DNA of 64,000 nt from Sebastes aleutianus (taxonomy: Eukaryota > Chordata > Actinopteri > Perciformes > Sebastidae), in the NCBI GenBank assembly GCA_916700875.1, contig CAKAKS010000004.1:13846534-13910533 (forward strand). Reading direction: 5' to 3'. Every line of letters begins with the position of its first letter. The first letter of the stretch is position 1. The notes under the pieces are model-generated. The model did not search any database. It was not told the origin of the DNA and saw nothing but the letters and a program-made list of their open reading frames with translations. Positions 48,161 to 61,515 of this stretch are shown here, one piece after another. The translations under genes and the position numbers were made by a program.

Positions 48161-50477
48161 AAAAACATATAATATTATAAACATATAAAATGGATCAGCC
48201 AGCACTAACACAAAAACTGCTAATAAAACAAAGAAGGATAATTAGTCTCAGTATGAATATTTTAGCAATTAACCAAAACAAAAGCATCAACAAACTCATA
48301 GTCTAAGGAAATAAATCTCTAACCTATAAATCCCAAATATCCCCCCGTGATGTGGTGGGCACTTGGTACATTCTGATTGGCCACTTCCTGTATTTAAGAG
48401 CTCTGCATTAGGGGGCCATCTTCTGCTCCAGCCTGCTAAGATGTCTCTTCAGCAGCAGCAACCAGCAGCGGCACCCTCAGCACTGGTAACTCCTCTCAAG
48501 TCATAGAAATTAGAATGACTTAAGGCAAACTGAAGTGTGACTGTACAGAAGTTAACAAAATGTGTGCACTATGAGTAAGATGTATGAAACAAAAGCTCAT
48601 TTATCTGTTTGCTGATGTGCATGAGGTCAAAAGGTCAACAAACTGAGGAGAAATTTAACTATTAAGTGTAAAAACTAAAGTGTGTGCAGGAGGGTTACCC
48701 ACATTTAAATCCACCGAGTGGCAGCAGGAGAGGCCATCACAGGTGCATTTGAAATTGACATGACGGTGGCCATGTTCCTTGTAATGAATGAACCATCCAG
48801 TGCAACAGTGTGGCTCACGGAGGTCTATGGCACAGAGGAATAAGCTGCTCCTTTAACAAGAGAGCTGCATGAGAATGTTGAGAGCTACAGGAGATTGATG
48901 GGAGTTCATAGCATATTGATTTTTGTATTTTCCCTTTCATTTGTCATGCTTGTGTTGATAGGTTCTTTCCCCCTTCCCATTTCTGCTGTTTACATGAATA
49001 TGAACTAGAGTAGCATAAAATCATCTTGAACCCTGGTTAAAATTGTAATATTAATGCGCTCTGTCAAACTTTCATTCAAACCCTTACGTCATGCGAGGAC
49101 TGTTTTGTAATTCTATCCTTTTGAATTTTTCCACATAGTAAACTTTCTCTCTGTTTCCATAAACCTTTGACCCATGTGGCGTAAATATGCGAGCGTGTGT
49201 CAGGCTGTTGTGATTTGCCGCGGAGCTTTTAACCTGCATTGCATCAGCAAGTGTTTTGACTCGTCTCTGCAGCTTGGGAGCTTTCCCATTCGTCTCACGG
49301 TAATCCCGTCTGCCAAATAGTTTCACACCTGACAGACTGAAGTTTAAGCAAGCTGAAAACACCGGGGCCAATCCCAAATCATTTTATGCATGCACATGTA
49401 TGGTTTATCACATGATTGAACCTTCCACTGACCCACAGTCTGCGGTCTATGCAAATGAAGTTTCTAGAAAACAACACATTACTTCACTTCCTATCAAGCC
49501 TTCCCAGTTTTTGACCTATTTACTAGACCGGCGGCAGATATTCACGTGTTTCTCTGCCGTAGTGCTGAACATCCAAAGTTCGTAGAAGACTAAGCCAGGC
49601 TACTGTGAGGACCATCCAAAGGTCATCATTATTTTTCACGTCATTGTTGTACAACTGAAAACGGCTCCTATAACCTCGCCCGTTACCTGACCTGAGCAGC
49701 GTGTTCAGTTATCCTTAATGCATCAGTGTTTGCCTTTGAAGTGCTTGGCAAGAGTTTGAACCTTTTTACCGTGTTATCGCTGTTAAAGGAAAGTCCCCGA
49801 CTCGGTGAAGTTTTAAACGATCATATGTCCGCATGTGATGTTCCATTTATTCCAGCTGTTATTTTGTGAACAAGTCGTGCAATTTAGCCTCTCTTATGAG
49901 ACTACTGTAGCTCTAGATATACTGCTCCCACATGACAACATTAGCTTTATTTATCCCCAAACACTCATTTGTACTGTTTATTTGCACATATGAGCAACTT
50001 TCATTTGGAGTTGTGTGTCTGGCCACCTGACAAATGTAAGTCCCATATTCACTCTCCTTTTAGGTCTGTTCTGTGTTCCAACAACTCAAATATCTGGCTT
50101 TGTCTCTCGGCTGTTTGGTGCTGGGAAAGTATCATAGGCTACAGTTGTTTTTCGACTATAGCTGTTGAGCATATAATATCTGGCTCCTTAGCAGCTAAGT
50201 TGTTCACCAGCTAGTCACTAACGCTGTTGCCTGGCTGTTTTTTTGCTGTTGGGCACGTAGCGCTCAGTATGTTTACCAGTGCGTTTTTGCTGACACAACT
50301 GTCACAACTAAACATTATGCTGATGAGAGCCGTGAGAGTGAAATAAAACGGTAAAGTTGCGAGACGTAAAACCAAAACAATAAGTTGAAAGATGCTAAAA
50401 GGCTCCATAGAGCTGAGGGGAAGTGCCAAGTGGTTATATTTCTGTCTGTCTATGAACAGATTTTGTCGCCACGATAG

Positions 50478-50768
50478 AAGGGCTGGGCGATATGACGATA
50501 TATATCTTAAGAATGATATCAAAATATCTATAGTATGTGTTTGTCTACATGGTTTCTATCGCGATGTTGGAAAAACCAGCAGGCGAACTGTATTAATGCA
50601 ATATTTACATCATTTGGACGACGTTTTAAGTTCTGTGGTTATTACATAGATTATTTATTGATAAATTATTATTATAAATTATTAGAAAATATCGTGATTT
50701 ATATCATTATCGAGATGTGAAGTGACCTGTATCGGGATAGAAGATTTAGCCATATCGCCATCTCTAGT
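50478..50768. mobile_element. short inverted-repeat element with GGGCTGGGCGATATG end
   Basis: Left end GAAGGGCTGGGCGATATGA; right end CCATATCGCCATCTCTAG, an imperfect complement. The AT-rich interior has repeated TATCG and ATATATC. Typical of fish non-autonomous elements. Confidence 0.55.
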
Positions 50769-52839
50769 TCTCTGTGGGTTTGTTACTACAAGCGACACCT
50801 TTTACTTTACACTTAGTCATTTGATCTATTTTAACATATAACAATATTAATTAGAGCAGCTAAAGGGTAATTTACTTTTTAAACATTAGATATGGCATGA
50901 CACGTGACAAAGTTTATGTGTAAAAATGTGCAGTATAGTTGCTGGAAATAATCCCATCCATGTCTTCAGTGGGGACCTTTCCTTTACACACCCTTCTGAA
51001 ACGTTTAAATGGCATTCACAGTCAATCTTCCCAAAGCTGCGCTGCTTGTTGTGACAGAAATTGCTTGTTATCAACCAGGAAATTTGTCTGGGTCTTGCTG
51101 GGCCCCGGATTGGTCCGCCCTGGGCCAAAACAAATCCAACCAGCTGCTGGATTTCTGCTTGTTCGTCGGTGAGTGCGTATGTATCCCAGCATCCCCAAGC
51201 CAATGCACATTTCCTGTCCCTGTTTCCTGTTGAATATCAAAGTGCTATTGAGACTCATCAAGAGACACTGCTGCTGCAAAAGTGCTCAGTGTTCCCACAA
51301 GCTGCACATGGTTACAATTAGTGCAAGGCCTTTTCTTGTCTTATTGTCTGTTTCTATTGCCTTTAACCAGATGAGCATCAACTCAGAATATAAGACTGAA
51401 ATTAAGGCCACAAGAGGAATGAAAATAGGGCGAACCTAAACTGCAGATACTTTGCTTTCTGGCGAAGGAAACCGAAGCATTTGTAGTCTTTGGAACAGTG
51501 GTGTGAATGTATTGAAAAACCTACAGCTGTCGGTTCAATGAGAGCAAACTCACAGTGGTAGGATTCAATGAAATACGAAAAGACAGAGAATTCAAAGCCA
51601 TGCTCATTTTTCACTGCACTAAATCAACCCGAGGCTGTCATTTTATAAGCTGATGTTTGTCCAAAAATGACAAGAAAAGAAGAAAAAAACTTATGGTGAT
51701 TTGGTTGACAGATGTGAAACGGTGGTTTCCTTTCCTCCCAGCCAAAATATCCACAACTGTCCTCGCAGCTCATCAAGAAGTCTGATGCTGTGACTGCCCG
51801 TGCCCCACCCTATAACACACACGCACACACACTTTACAACCAATTTACATGCCATTGTCTTGCATTATTTATTTTGTAACACCACCTTTAACTTAAGAAA
51901 ATTAACTTGAACTCATCACTCACCCTTGCAAGAGCCAATTTTAAAGTCTAGTGAGCATATGTAAATGTAAAACAATACATGATCCATACATAACTAACCC
52001 TTAACCTCTCATGTTCTATCTCATGCTTTAAACTCTCAGCATGTGCTCCTTTAGATTAGAAGTAAGACAAAATCCTGAGGCAATAGTGCTTGTTTTCTTT
52101 GGAATAAACTCCCAGCTGTCATAAGTTGATATACGCTATATATCAAGGTAGAGAAGTTCAGCCGGTCTGCTGGTCTACCGCTGTCTGCTATGTGCCCTGC
52201 TGGCTCCTCCTCAGGTTAGAGGACCCAGTGTTGCTCCTCTCTCTGTCTGGAAGCGCTGGACTATATGGACTTGGTTCAATGTGAAGACATGGCCGTTCAT
52301 TTGTTGCATTTTATTGGACTCTTTTTGAATGTCCGCCTACCTTCCTTTGAGTTCCCTCCATTTCCCATATGCGCTCAGTCAATTTCAGTTATTATTTCAC
52401 CAGGATGATACGCTACTTTTCAGTGCATGCTTTTGTCAAGTGTTGTAAAGTTTCTTCTTTTAGACAGAGTGCTGGGTTAGGAACTGTCGCTGTTGCAGGC
52501 CTGTAAAGCCCACCTTGCATGTGATATTGGGCTACAAATAAACTTGGCTTCACTTGACATGAATGACCATTTTATTCCTCCATATATTAGCTTAAAGCAC
52601 CAATAATCTATATTTTTATAATAACAATATATCAAATGACAATGGAAAACGATGTAACACTGTGAAAGGGGCCCCTCATAGTGATAAACCTGCAGAGAAC
52701 ATGAATGAGCATGAATCTGCTGCTCCCTTTGGCTTTATGGAGCTTTTATAGCGCGTTTCAGCCCCTTTGTTCAGCTGTCCGCAACTTTACTGTTCTCATA
52801 GCGTCGTTTTCAGATGCAGCAAGCAGCTATTCTTCTACA

Positions 52840-53090
52840 ACCCGGTGTCGCGGGAAGGCGTATGAATAGCACGACATTACAAGGACATTCCGTGTGTCAT
52901 TTGTACGCCACGCAACAAAACTAGGGTAACGTCCACAGTTAGGTTAAGGCAATAAAACCACTCACTTAGGTTTAGGAAAAAACGTCATGGTTGGGTTAAA
53001 AATAAGTACGTACATGAAGTAAAATATGTACGGAAACAACGTAACAAGGATGGAAAACACGTCACAAACGTCACTAATGTAACTTACAAA
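52840..53090. mobile_element. family H repeat, copy 1
   Basis: Shares GGGAAGGCGTATGAATAGCA, GTCCACAGTTAGGTTAAGGC and AGGTTTAGGAAAAAACGTCA with 57057-57392. No terminal repeats identified. Confidence 0.6.
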
Positions 53091-54615
53091 ATGCCGGTCT
53101 CCTTAAAAGACGTGTGTTTGTTGGACCCATCCACCTCCCCACCCGCCTGCCATAAGTGGTCTATCTCGCGTTTTTACTCTACATCTCTAGCTCTGAGCAT
53201 AGCATATTTACATGGATGCGTCTACATTGCAGTCAGTACAGACTACATGGCATGCATATGACACTTCAAAAGCAAGAAAGACGTTCTTATTGCACGCTAA
53301 ATGCCTTGCGTATTATCGTGGTATTCGTATGCCTTTTCTTTCAAACTTTGATGGTGCGAAAACGTTTTTTTTTTGTTGTGTTTTTGTTCACTAAGGTCAT
53401 GTTTTTATTCTAGCACATTGTTCACAATGGCTGCCATTTCAATCAGCTAGCATTACACCTCCTCCTCTATGTCTATTGTTATTATTGGATGGGTAGCAGT
53501 GTCCTTCTGAGGTATTTCTCAGCACTGTTGTAATGACGAACCTTTCTCTGCCCTCTGACCCACAGAGCTCAGTCCCCAGACGCACAGTAGCAGAGTGATT
53601 CCAGATGGAGGGAGTCTGTGGTAGAAAAGGCGTCGCTGTTGGAGCGTCATCGCCACAATTTCGGGTTCCAATCCCTGTAAAACCAGTGACCACAGCAGTT
53701 AGGAGTATGTATTCAGATTATTTAGTGTTATGCCCCGACTTGCCTTTAACAGTTTCTATTTAAAACGCGGTTTCCATATTTCATTGTCACCTGTTTGATT
53801 GATGCCGACCTGCTGAAAATCGAATCCATTACTTAAAACGGTACCAGGTGTTATATGTAAGGGAGCCGCTTTTCCTTTTCCTCTCACAAAGCTTTATAGC
53901 TTCTGTGAAAGTCATTCCAATCGATGTGCAATACAGGGGAAGGGTACTGAGTCCACACTATCAAATGACTTCTCACCCAGTTACATTTCCCCTATGCCAA
54001 TAACACAGTCTGTGAACTTTCCTCAACATCCAGTCCAACAAGTGCGGATACGCTAATGGTATGAACGAGCCCATCAATAAGAAAAACAGGTGCTATCTCA
54101 AACGCACTCCACACACACGTCAGGATGCATTTCGGCTGCTGTGATTGCGGTCGGTAGGAGGAAGAGGTGGTCCCGACCCTGGTGACCTTTTAGGAGGAAG
54201 AGATGTATCCAAAAAATCTTAAGTCACCGTAAAAAACAAACAAAACTCGAAAGTGATCATTCAACCTGACGCAGTCACGTTCTCGCTCTCATTTGCTCAT
54301 GTTTGGCTGGAGAGATCACTGGGAAAAGGTTGGTGTTATTTGGACTCAGATCCAGATGGTGTCAACTGCTGTGAGGACGCATATGCTCAACAAATTATGT
54401 AATATCACCTACTCTTTAAATTCGTCAAGTTGGCAAAATGCGAAGGCTTTTCTTAATGCACTCTGAGTTACCAGTGTTTCCATGAATCAGACACCAGCTG
54501 GATTACTATTCGCTTCTGGGCGGGCTGAGCCGGCCAAATTGGGTATATATTTGAGGGTATATATTTGAGGTAAAGTTGAATAGGTTTAGATTTAGAGATT
54601 AACGTCTCTTCTGGG

Positions 54616-54895
54616 TTAAAGGAATAGTTGTATTTCCTTATTGCCAAGTGGAAGATGAGGAGATCAAGATATAGCATGTTAATTACTGGGTTTTAGAGGT
54701 ATTGTTAGACAGATTTCGTCATCTTTGGACCTAGCCAGGCTAGCTGTTTCCCCCTGTTTCCAGTATTTATGCTAAGCTAAGCTAATTGGCTGCAGGTTGT
54801 AGCTTCTTATTTACCGTACAGAGAATAATATCGATGTTCTAATCTAATGTCTGACAAGCAAGCAAATTTCCCAAAAACTCAAACTATTCCTTTAA
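54616..54895. mobile_element. family G element, full length
   Basis: Begins TTAAAGGAATAGTTG and ends CTCAAACTATTCCTTTAA, with TTAA at both edges; 280 bp. The interior has TATGCTAAGCTAAGCTAAT. Confidence 0.7.
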
Positions 54896-55119
54896 AGTTA
54901 GACGATGATGCAGTTTTTGAAATGTCTATCTTTGCTCAGAGCACGAGTTGAGCCGAGTTCATGCAGTGTGACAGTATAGAGGAGGGGGAGATGTAGTGAC
55001 AGAAACATCAGCTAATGTTCCCATGATGCATTCCATCAAGATACTGTACATGACAAGAACTTGAATCATGTATGGAAACTGTCAAATATGTAATGGCATC
55101 AGAAGATTTTTGAGATTTA

Positions 55120-55800
55120 TTCCAACAAGACTAAAGTCTACAGCCACACTAGAGGCTCTATGTTTAGGCGCAACGATGCTTTGAGGTTAATGCTAACAGT
55201 TCACGGTGACAATGTCAACATGCTGATTTCTAGCAGGTATAATGGTTACCATGTTCATCATTTTAGAGTGTTAACAGCGCTAAACACAAAGTAAAGCTGA
55301 GAGTGATAGGAATAGTTTTGGGATATTATTATTGACCTTATAATTGCCCTAGATTAAAATACATTTTAAATTACCAAATTTATTACAATTCATCCTGAGG
55401 GGCACATGGATGTCTGAAACAAAGTAATTTGGATACATGGTCCAAAAACCACTTATGTCTATTGAATTTTGTGCCAATCCATCTAGATGTTGGGACATTT
55501 CACAAGATTAGTGAAAAGTTTGACCTGCTGGTGGCGCTAGATGAAAGTCAGAGTATCATTTAAGTCATTAGGATTCATCCTCTGGGCCCCATGAATATCT
55601 GCACCAAATTTAATGCCAATCCATCCAATAGTTGCTGAGACATTTCACAAAAAAAAACAAAAAAAACATCAAATGGTGGCACCAGAAGACGAAAGGTCAA
55701 GGGATCGCCAAAGTAATTAGGATTTGTGCTAGCGTGGCTAAAAATGGAAATGAATGAACAGAGGAACCCTGGAAAACTTTGAGATATTGATCTTCATTTT
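55120..55800. repeat. dispersed repeat with ATCCATCCAATAGTTGCTGA motif
   Basis: Two related segments occur in tandem within the element: GCCAATCCATCTAGATGTTG near 55473 and GCCAATCCATCCAATAGTTG near 55614. Each is followed by GA(G/C)ACATTTCACAA-like sequence and a GGTGGCGC/GGTGGCAC motif. This resembles a widespread fish interspersed repeat. Confidence 0.5.
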
Positions 55801-56704
55801 TAATGAAATTGCTTAAAACCACTCTTAATCACAGCTTAATTAATTTAATGCCCACAGTGAGCCTCAGTCTCTGCAATTAGATGATACAGATATATATATC
55901 ACTATAAAAGCATTTTCCAAATTGTCAACTTTCCAGCAAGAAGTTATTTTTTGAACACCTCCTGTTAGTTGATCCTACAAATGTGGTGCAAAATCTGGGA
56001 AAGTGCAGACACCACAGTATGTAAACACAGGCCAACTGTACATAAATATCTCATTTTAGCATTCAGCTGCATCCAAGTGGCATCTAAGTGGGAATCCACA
56101 GGCTGCCGCGCTCTGTTTTAACTGGAAGACTTTGAGCTTCAGATTTGCCTCAAATCCCCTCCAGCTGGACACGGAGGCGGCCTTTACACCAAGCACCGCC
56201 GGGTGTGAAATGGATTATTTAATAAGAGATTTCTTTACTTTACGTATGCTTTCTATCCAAGATTCTGCAGGCTCAGAGATAGTAGTATGGGAAGGAGTCG
56301 TCTAATGGCATGTTTGGATTTGGTTTAAAAGTACAATAAATTGGGGATTTCCAGACTTCCTAAATTTGTGAGTTTTACTGTGTTTAGTGTGTCATTCTGG
56401 GACTTTTAGACATTTTTACAGAGTGCAACTTATTCATCATCATATGGAGTGAAGAAAAATAAGATGCCTAACCAAAAAAAGAAAAAAAAAAGCAAAGTCA
56501 GCCAGCCTGCCAGCAGAAGAGGGACCTGGCTTGGTCTTCTTCCATCACTCTCATTTATTGAACAGTCATGGAAAAAAACTGAAATGGTAAATCTGTTTCA
56601 ACCCAGGAACTACCACACTGCTTCTGTCACATCACTGCCCTGAGATGAGGACTTGAATACAAATTTCATTTTTGCAGTTTCATTTTTTCCTCTTGAATAC
56701 AGAG

Positions 56705-57056
56705 TTTAAAGGAATAGTTTGACAATTTTAGGATATAGGCTTATTCGCTTTCTTACAGAGAGTTAGATAAGAGTCACTCGTGTTTGTATGGTTAATATGA
56801 AGCTGGAGACGGTTAGCTTAGCTTAGCATAAAGACTGTAAACGAGGAAACAGTTGGCTCTGTCCGAAGGTAGCAAAATCAACCTATCAACACCTCTAAAG
56901 CTCACTAATCAACACATTATGTCTCGTTTGTTTAATCTGTACAATAAACAAAGTGTATAAACGTGTGGTTTTATGTGCCAGACTATTATGGCTGGGGGCA
57001 GTGACTTATTTATGCTAAGCTAAGCTAACCAGCTTCTGGCTGCAGCCTTTTATTTA
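56705..57056. mobile_element. family G element, inverted relative to 54616
   Basis: Begins TTAAAGGAATAGTTTGACAA and contains GGTTAGCTTAGCTTAGCATA and GCTAAGCTAAGCTAACCAGC. The right terminal repeat is not clear; it runs directly into a family H copy. Confidence 0.6.
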
Positions 57057-57392
57057 ACCAACCCGATCTCACGGGAAGGCGTATAAATAGCACAATAGCA
57101 CACACAATAGCAAATAACATTATACGGACATTCCGCGTGTCATCTGGATGCATTTTAGGCTTTTCACGTATCATTTGTATGACACTTTTTGTGTGTCATT
57201 TGTACGCCGCGTAGCAAAACTACGGTAATGTCCACAGTTAGGTTGAGGCAACAGAAAGACAAATTTAAGTTTATGCAATAAAACCACTCAGGTTTAGGAA
57301 AAACGTCATGGCTGGGCTTAAAATAAGTATGTAAACTAAGTAAAGTACGTACGGAAACAACGCAGCCACAAACGTCACTAAAAACATGAAAT
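57057..57392. mobile_element. family H repeat, copy 2
   Basis: Same element as at 52840, with GGGAAGGCGTATAAATAGCA and GTCCACAGTTAGGTTGAGGC. It carries an internal duplication of the TGTGTCATTTGTAC-type segment near 57137-57210. Confidence 0.6.
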
Positions 57393-59266
57393 TGTCACCA
57401 TTTCTAGCACTAAAGCAGACAGCTTCAAAAGTGTATCGTCATCACTCAGAAAACCTGCTTTTTGGAAATTATCATCCAACAACACTGAAAACAGTATTCA
57501 TCCTTCAAGTGCTCTAAGCCTCGTGTTGTTGGTCCATCTCTTTCCAGCATGTGCAGCGTCAGTGAGGTGACCCATGTCATCAAGAACAGGCTAAGGAAAC
57601 ACATTCCTGGAACTCGACCATATGTGGAGGAAAAGCCGTGGGTGGTAGTGACGTAAAACACTCTCAAAGAACATACTATTAAGACCCCCAAACAACATTC
57701 CCTTCTTCTCTTATGCTCTCCCTCACAGGTTGGACATATCAGGAGGCATTTAAGCATTAAATATGTTGGAGTGCTCCTAAATGCCAATAACAGATGGTTT
57801 ATGGGTTAGCTGACGTGAAGAATATTAGTGCATCAAGATTTGTAATCATTTCTGTTTCAGTTTGCTCAGTGTCTTCTGTTATGTTTCTGCATCTGCTTCA
57901 GGGAAATGTCTCAGAGAAAACAGGATGGAAGTCACGGGTGTGAAACTGCGCTCACGTCAGCTCGCTGTCACGTTTCTTTCCCGTATACCGCATCATTTAG
58001 TTTCTCTGATCTGCAGACAAATCATCAAGCCCCTCATTTTGTTTTTGGCAGTTTCCTGTAAGAATAATATTTTGAAAGCTGATACAGATAATGTTTCTTT
58101 GTGTGAAAAGTTAACTACAACAACTCCTTCACAATATCTGGTTAGTGGGCTTTTATTGAACCCCAGCGTGCCCATGACTGGTTCTTTTTCCCAAATCTGT
58201 GCAATTCCCCATGGATTTAACTGACGTAACTCTGCCAGTGTTGTTGCAGAGAGTCATTGGAGAGATGACGCAGCCTGGCACTAATGCTGGTGTAGTAAAA
58301 GACGTGCAATTCACGCACAGACACACACACACACCAGGGAATTTTATGTACAGTGAGAAAGAGAGATTGTTAAATAGGCCTGTGGGGATTGTTGGCAGAA
58401 CTCCCTTAAGCAGAGGGGGAGTAAAAAAAAGACATGTTGATGATAAGTGTATGTGTGTGTGCGAATGCCCATATTAGCATGTATAGACTACTGTGCAGGT
58501 GTGAGAAATAACACATTTAATGTAGTGAATTAGTGCACAGATAAGAATAATTACTTAATTCTAGTAATAATAATAGTAATCCATTCAACAAGCCAGTGTG
58601 TTTGAGTGGAATGGAAATGAAATTTTCCAGCACAATACATCATCCAACCCAAAATCAAAACAAGAGTTACCCACATTTTGGGCCAAATAAAGCCAAACAC
58701 AAACGTAATTGCCTGATATACAATCCCTCCCTTACCTCATTTTACCTCTTGGATGTCCACTTTTACTTTCCTCAATAAGATGTGGATTCCCGCTTCTAAG
58801 ACAAAAATACTGCCCAGCTCTGTAGGCGTTTCCTTTTGTTTATCTAGAGTGTTTGAGTTTCACCTCATTCGGCTGATGATGGGGTTTATTTTACTTTGCC
58901 TCACTGCTGTGGGCACAGCTCCTGCCGCTGGTTAGCCCGTCCCTGCTAGGTGAGCTTCAGGACACGAGACTTGCGACGGCTGCCCGTGGCCGACGGCGGT
59001 CACAGCCTATGTTGAGATGAGTCTGGTCTGTATTGGCCGGGGATGGGCAGAGCAGGGCAGGGCAGGGCTGGAACGAGAAGTGGTCAAAAACTGAATCTGT
59101 CTGCATGACTGAACTTAAAAGCCAGAGCGTGAGGTGTGGGTGAAAGTGGCATTACGGTGGACAAGCCCTATTTCTTTGCTCCTCCCCTGTCTGCCTGCCT
59201 GTGGGTTGATTTTGATTCATTGAAATACCTTTTTTCATAAATGCTCTTCCATACAAAATCCTGTGT

Positions 59267-60105
59267 GAAACCAGAAGTCAACGTTGATTTATTTGTCATG
59301 TAACTTCCGTACTTAAGTTACAGCACTTCCGTAGTTATTTTAACCCAAACTACAATCTTTTACTAAACCTAACTAAGTAGTTTTATTTTGAAAAGACTGA
59401 ATTACTTGACTTTCACCGAGGAGACAGGTGTTCAAGTCCCATTGGAAACCAGAAGTCAACGTTGATTTATTTGTCATGTAACTTCCGTACTTAAGTTACA
59501 GAACTTCTGGAGTTATTTTAACCCAAGCCACAATTTTTTCCTAAACCTAACTAAGCAGTTTTATTTTGAAAAGACTGAAATACTGGACCTTCGCTGAGGA
59601 GACCGGTGTTCGAGTCCCAAGTGAAACCAGAAGTCAACGTTGATTTATTTGTCATGTAACTTCCGTACTTAAGTTACAGCACTTCCGTAGTTATTTTAAC
59701 CCAAACCACAATCTTTTCCTAAACCTAACTAAGTAGTTTTATTTTGAAAAGACTGAAATACTGGACTTTCGCCAAGGAGACCGGTGTTCAAGTCCCGTGG
59801 GAAGCCAGAAGTCAACGTTGATTTATTTGTCATGTAACTTCCGTACTTAAGTTACAGAACTTCTAGAGTTATTTTAACCCAAGCCACAATTTTTCCTAAA
59901 CCTAACTAAGTAGTTTTATTTTGAAAAGACTGAAGTACTGGACTTTCGCCGAGGAGACCGTTGTTCGAGTTGAAACCAGAAGTCATTGTTGATTTATTTG
60001 TCACGCAACTTCCATACTTAGGTTACAGCACTTCCAGAGTTATTTTAACCAAAACCATAATCTTTTCCTAAACCTAACTAAGTAATTTTATTTTGAAAAG
60101 ATTGG
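59267..60105. repeat. tandem array, 178-bp period, almost five copies
   Basis: Copies begin at CCAGAAGTCA: 59271, 59449, 59627, 59805, and 59976 after a 171-bp unit. Each contains GATTTATTTGTCATGTAACT, CCTAAACCTAACTAAG and GGAGACCGGTGTTCGAGTCC-like sequence. The last copy breaks off near 60105. Confidence 0.92.
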
Positions 60106-61515
60106 AGTGGAAAGTGACACCTGCATCACGTTTTGGTGGACATTCGTAGGAAAACGCATAAAAAATATGTCTTTGAAAGTCATGCTGAGCGTCGTAAAAA
60201 AAAAAGGGGAAATTTGTGTCTATGTACACAAATCAAATAGATTAAATTCCCAAACTGCCATGAGACTGTTGATATTTCACTGCTTAGACTTTATTCCTAT
60301 TACTTTTAAAGAGTGGGGAATATGGGCACACATTAGTTGAACACACACATTGGAGCATTATGTGTGTTGTTGAAGGACGATATGAATTGCTTCTCTTCCA
60401 TTCACTTTTAACAGCTGTGTTCTGGTTATTAAATCCAGAAATCCCAGAGCATTACATTTTTTAAATATCACCTCTGAGTGAGTTTCAGTTTCCACCAGTG
60501 TTTGAGGTCCAGCTGATCTCGCCAAATGCACACGGAATAATGCAACAGTGTGTGGAGGCATGGCCTAGATGGCAGCGGCGTATCACTTTCTGACTCACAG
60601 GACTGAAACGCTGCATTTGCAGTTTGTTGGTTTGAGTGCAAATCCATATCGGTGCAAATGTTTGTTAGTACAGTACTGCCATCCAGAAACGGAGCCCTCG
60701 CACCAGACCTCCAAAAGCATAAAGCCCCCAATGTGGCCCTTCCATTTCTCAGCTCAAATGCCATGGTGATAAAACAAAGGAGCACACGGCTAATTTGTTG
60801 CACTCAGGACTGATTTCTGTGAGATATTAAACTGTCATTTCAACTTTTTAATCTGCTTTTTGTACATCCTGAGGCCTTAGCTAAACAGCCAGATTCAACT
60901 GGAAACACTGTAGCTTCATTTCTTTCCAATGCTGCAGTGTTCATATTTCTATATAAGTCATGTGACAATTCTTGCGCAGCCTTCCCACCACCCAGACACC
61001 CTCTCTATACAGCATGAAGTATCCCATGCTTCCTTCTGGCAGATAAGACTGGAAAGGATACAAAGCTCAGCCCATTTCTCTGGAGGAGAGCTATAAAAGT
61101 AAAAAGTGGAAGATCTATAAAAGGTTTAATGTTGTGAGTGTTCAGAATGTCAATAATATATATTGATGAATGGGACAATTAAAAGTACTTTATGGGACTA
61201 CTGACTCTGCTGGATGAGGTCTCAGGTGACTACATGTCATTTCCTTTTCTTGCTTCCGTTTTGTACATTTTGTACTGCACCATTTTGTCACGTTTGATCA
61301 GTTTAAACACAGCATATGCGTTGTCAATGACAATGGATGGAACACACCTGCTGTGACATCACTGGCTGTGCTGAAGTGTAACAGGCTTACAAGTTTCAAA
61401 CAACGGAGAGCAGCGCAGTAGCAGTATTCTACCACACGTGATTGGGCCTAGATCAATTTCTACACAGCAGCAGTTGATTCTTGCTGGAAGCTGTGTTTAG
61501 CCCATCAGTGGTCAA

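Noticed and set aside
53439..53693. 84-codon minus-strand frame
   Set aside because: No recognisable motif or splice context.
57446..57787. 113-codon minus-strand frame
   Set aside because: No family resemblance; lies beside a dispersed repeat.
59590..59620. tRNA gene suggested by GTTCGAGTCC
   Set aside because: No matching acceptor stem, anticodon arm or A box was found upstream.
59267..60105. CRISPR-like regular spacing
   Set aside because: Units are 178 bp and directly adjacent with no unique spacers, in eukaryotic DNA; this is a tandem satellite.
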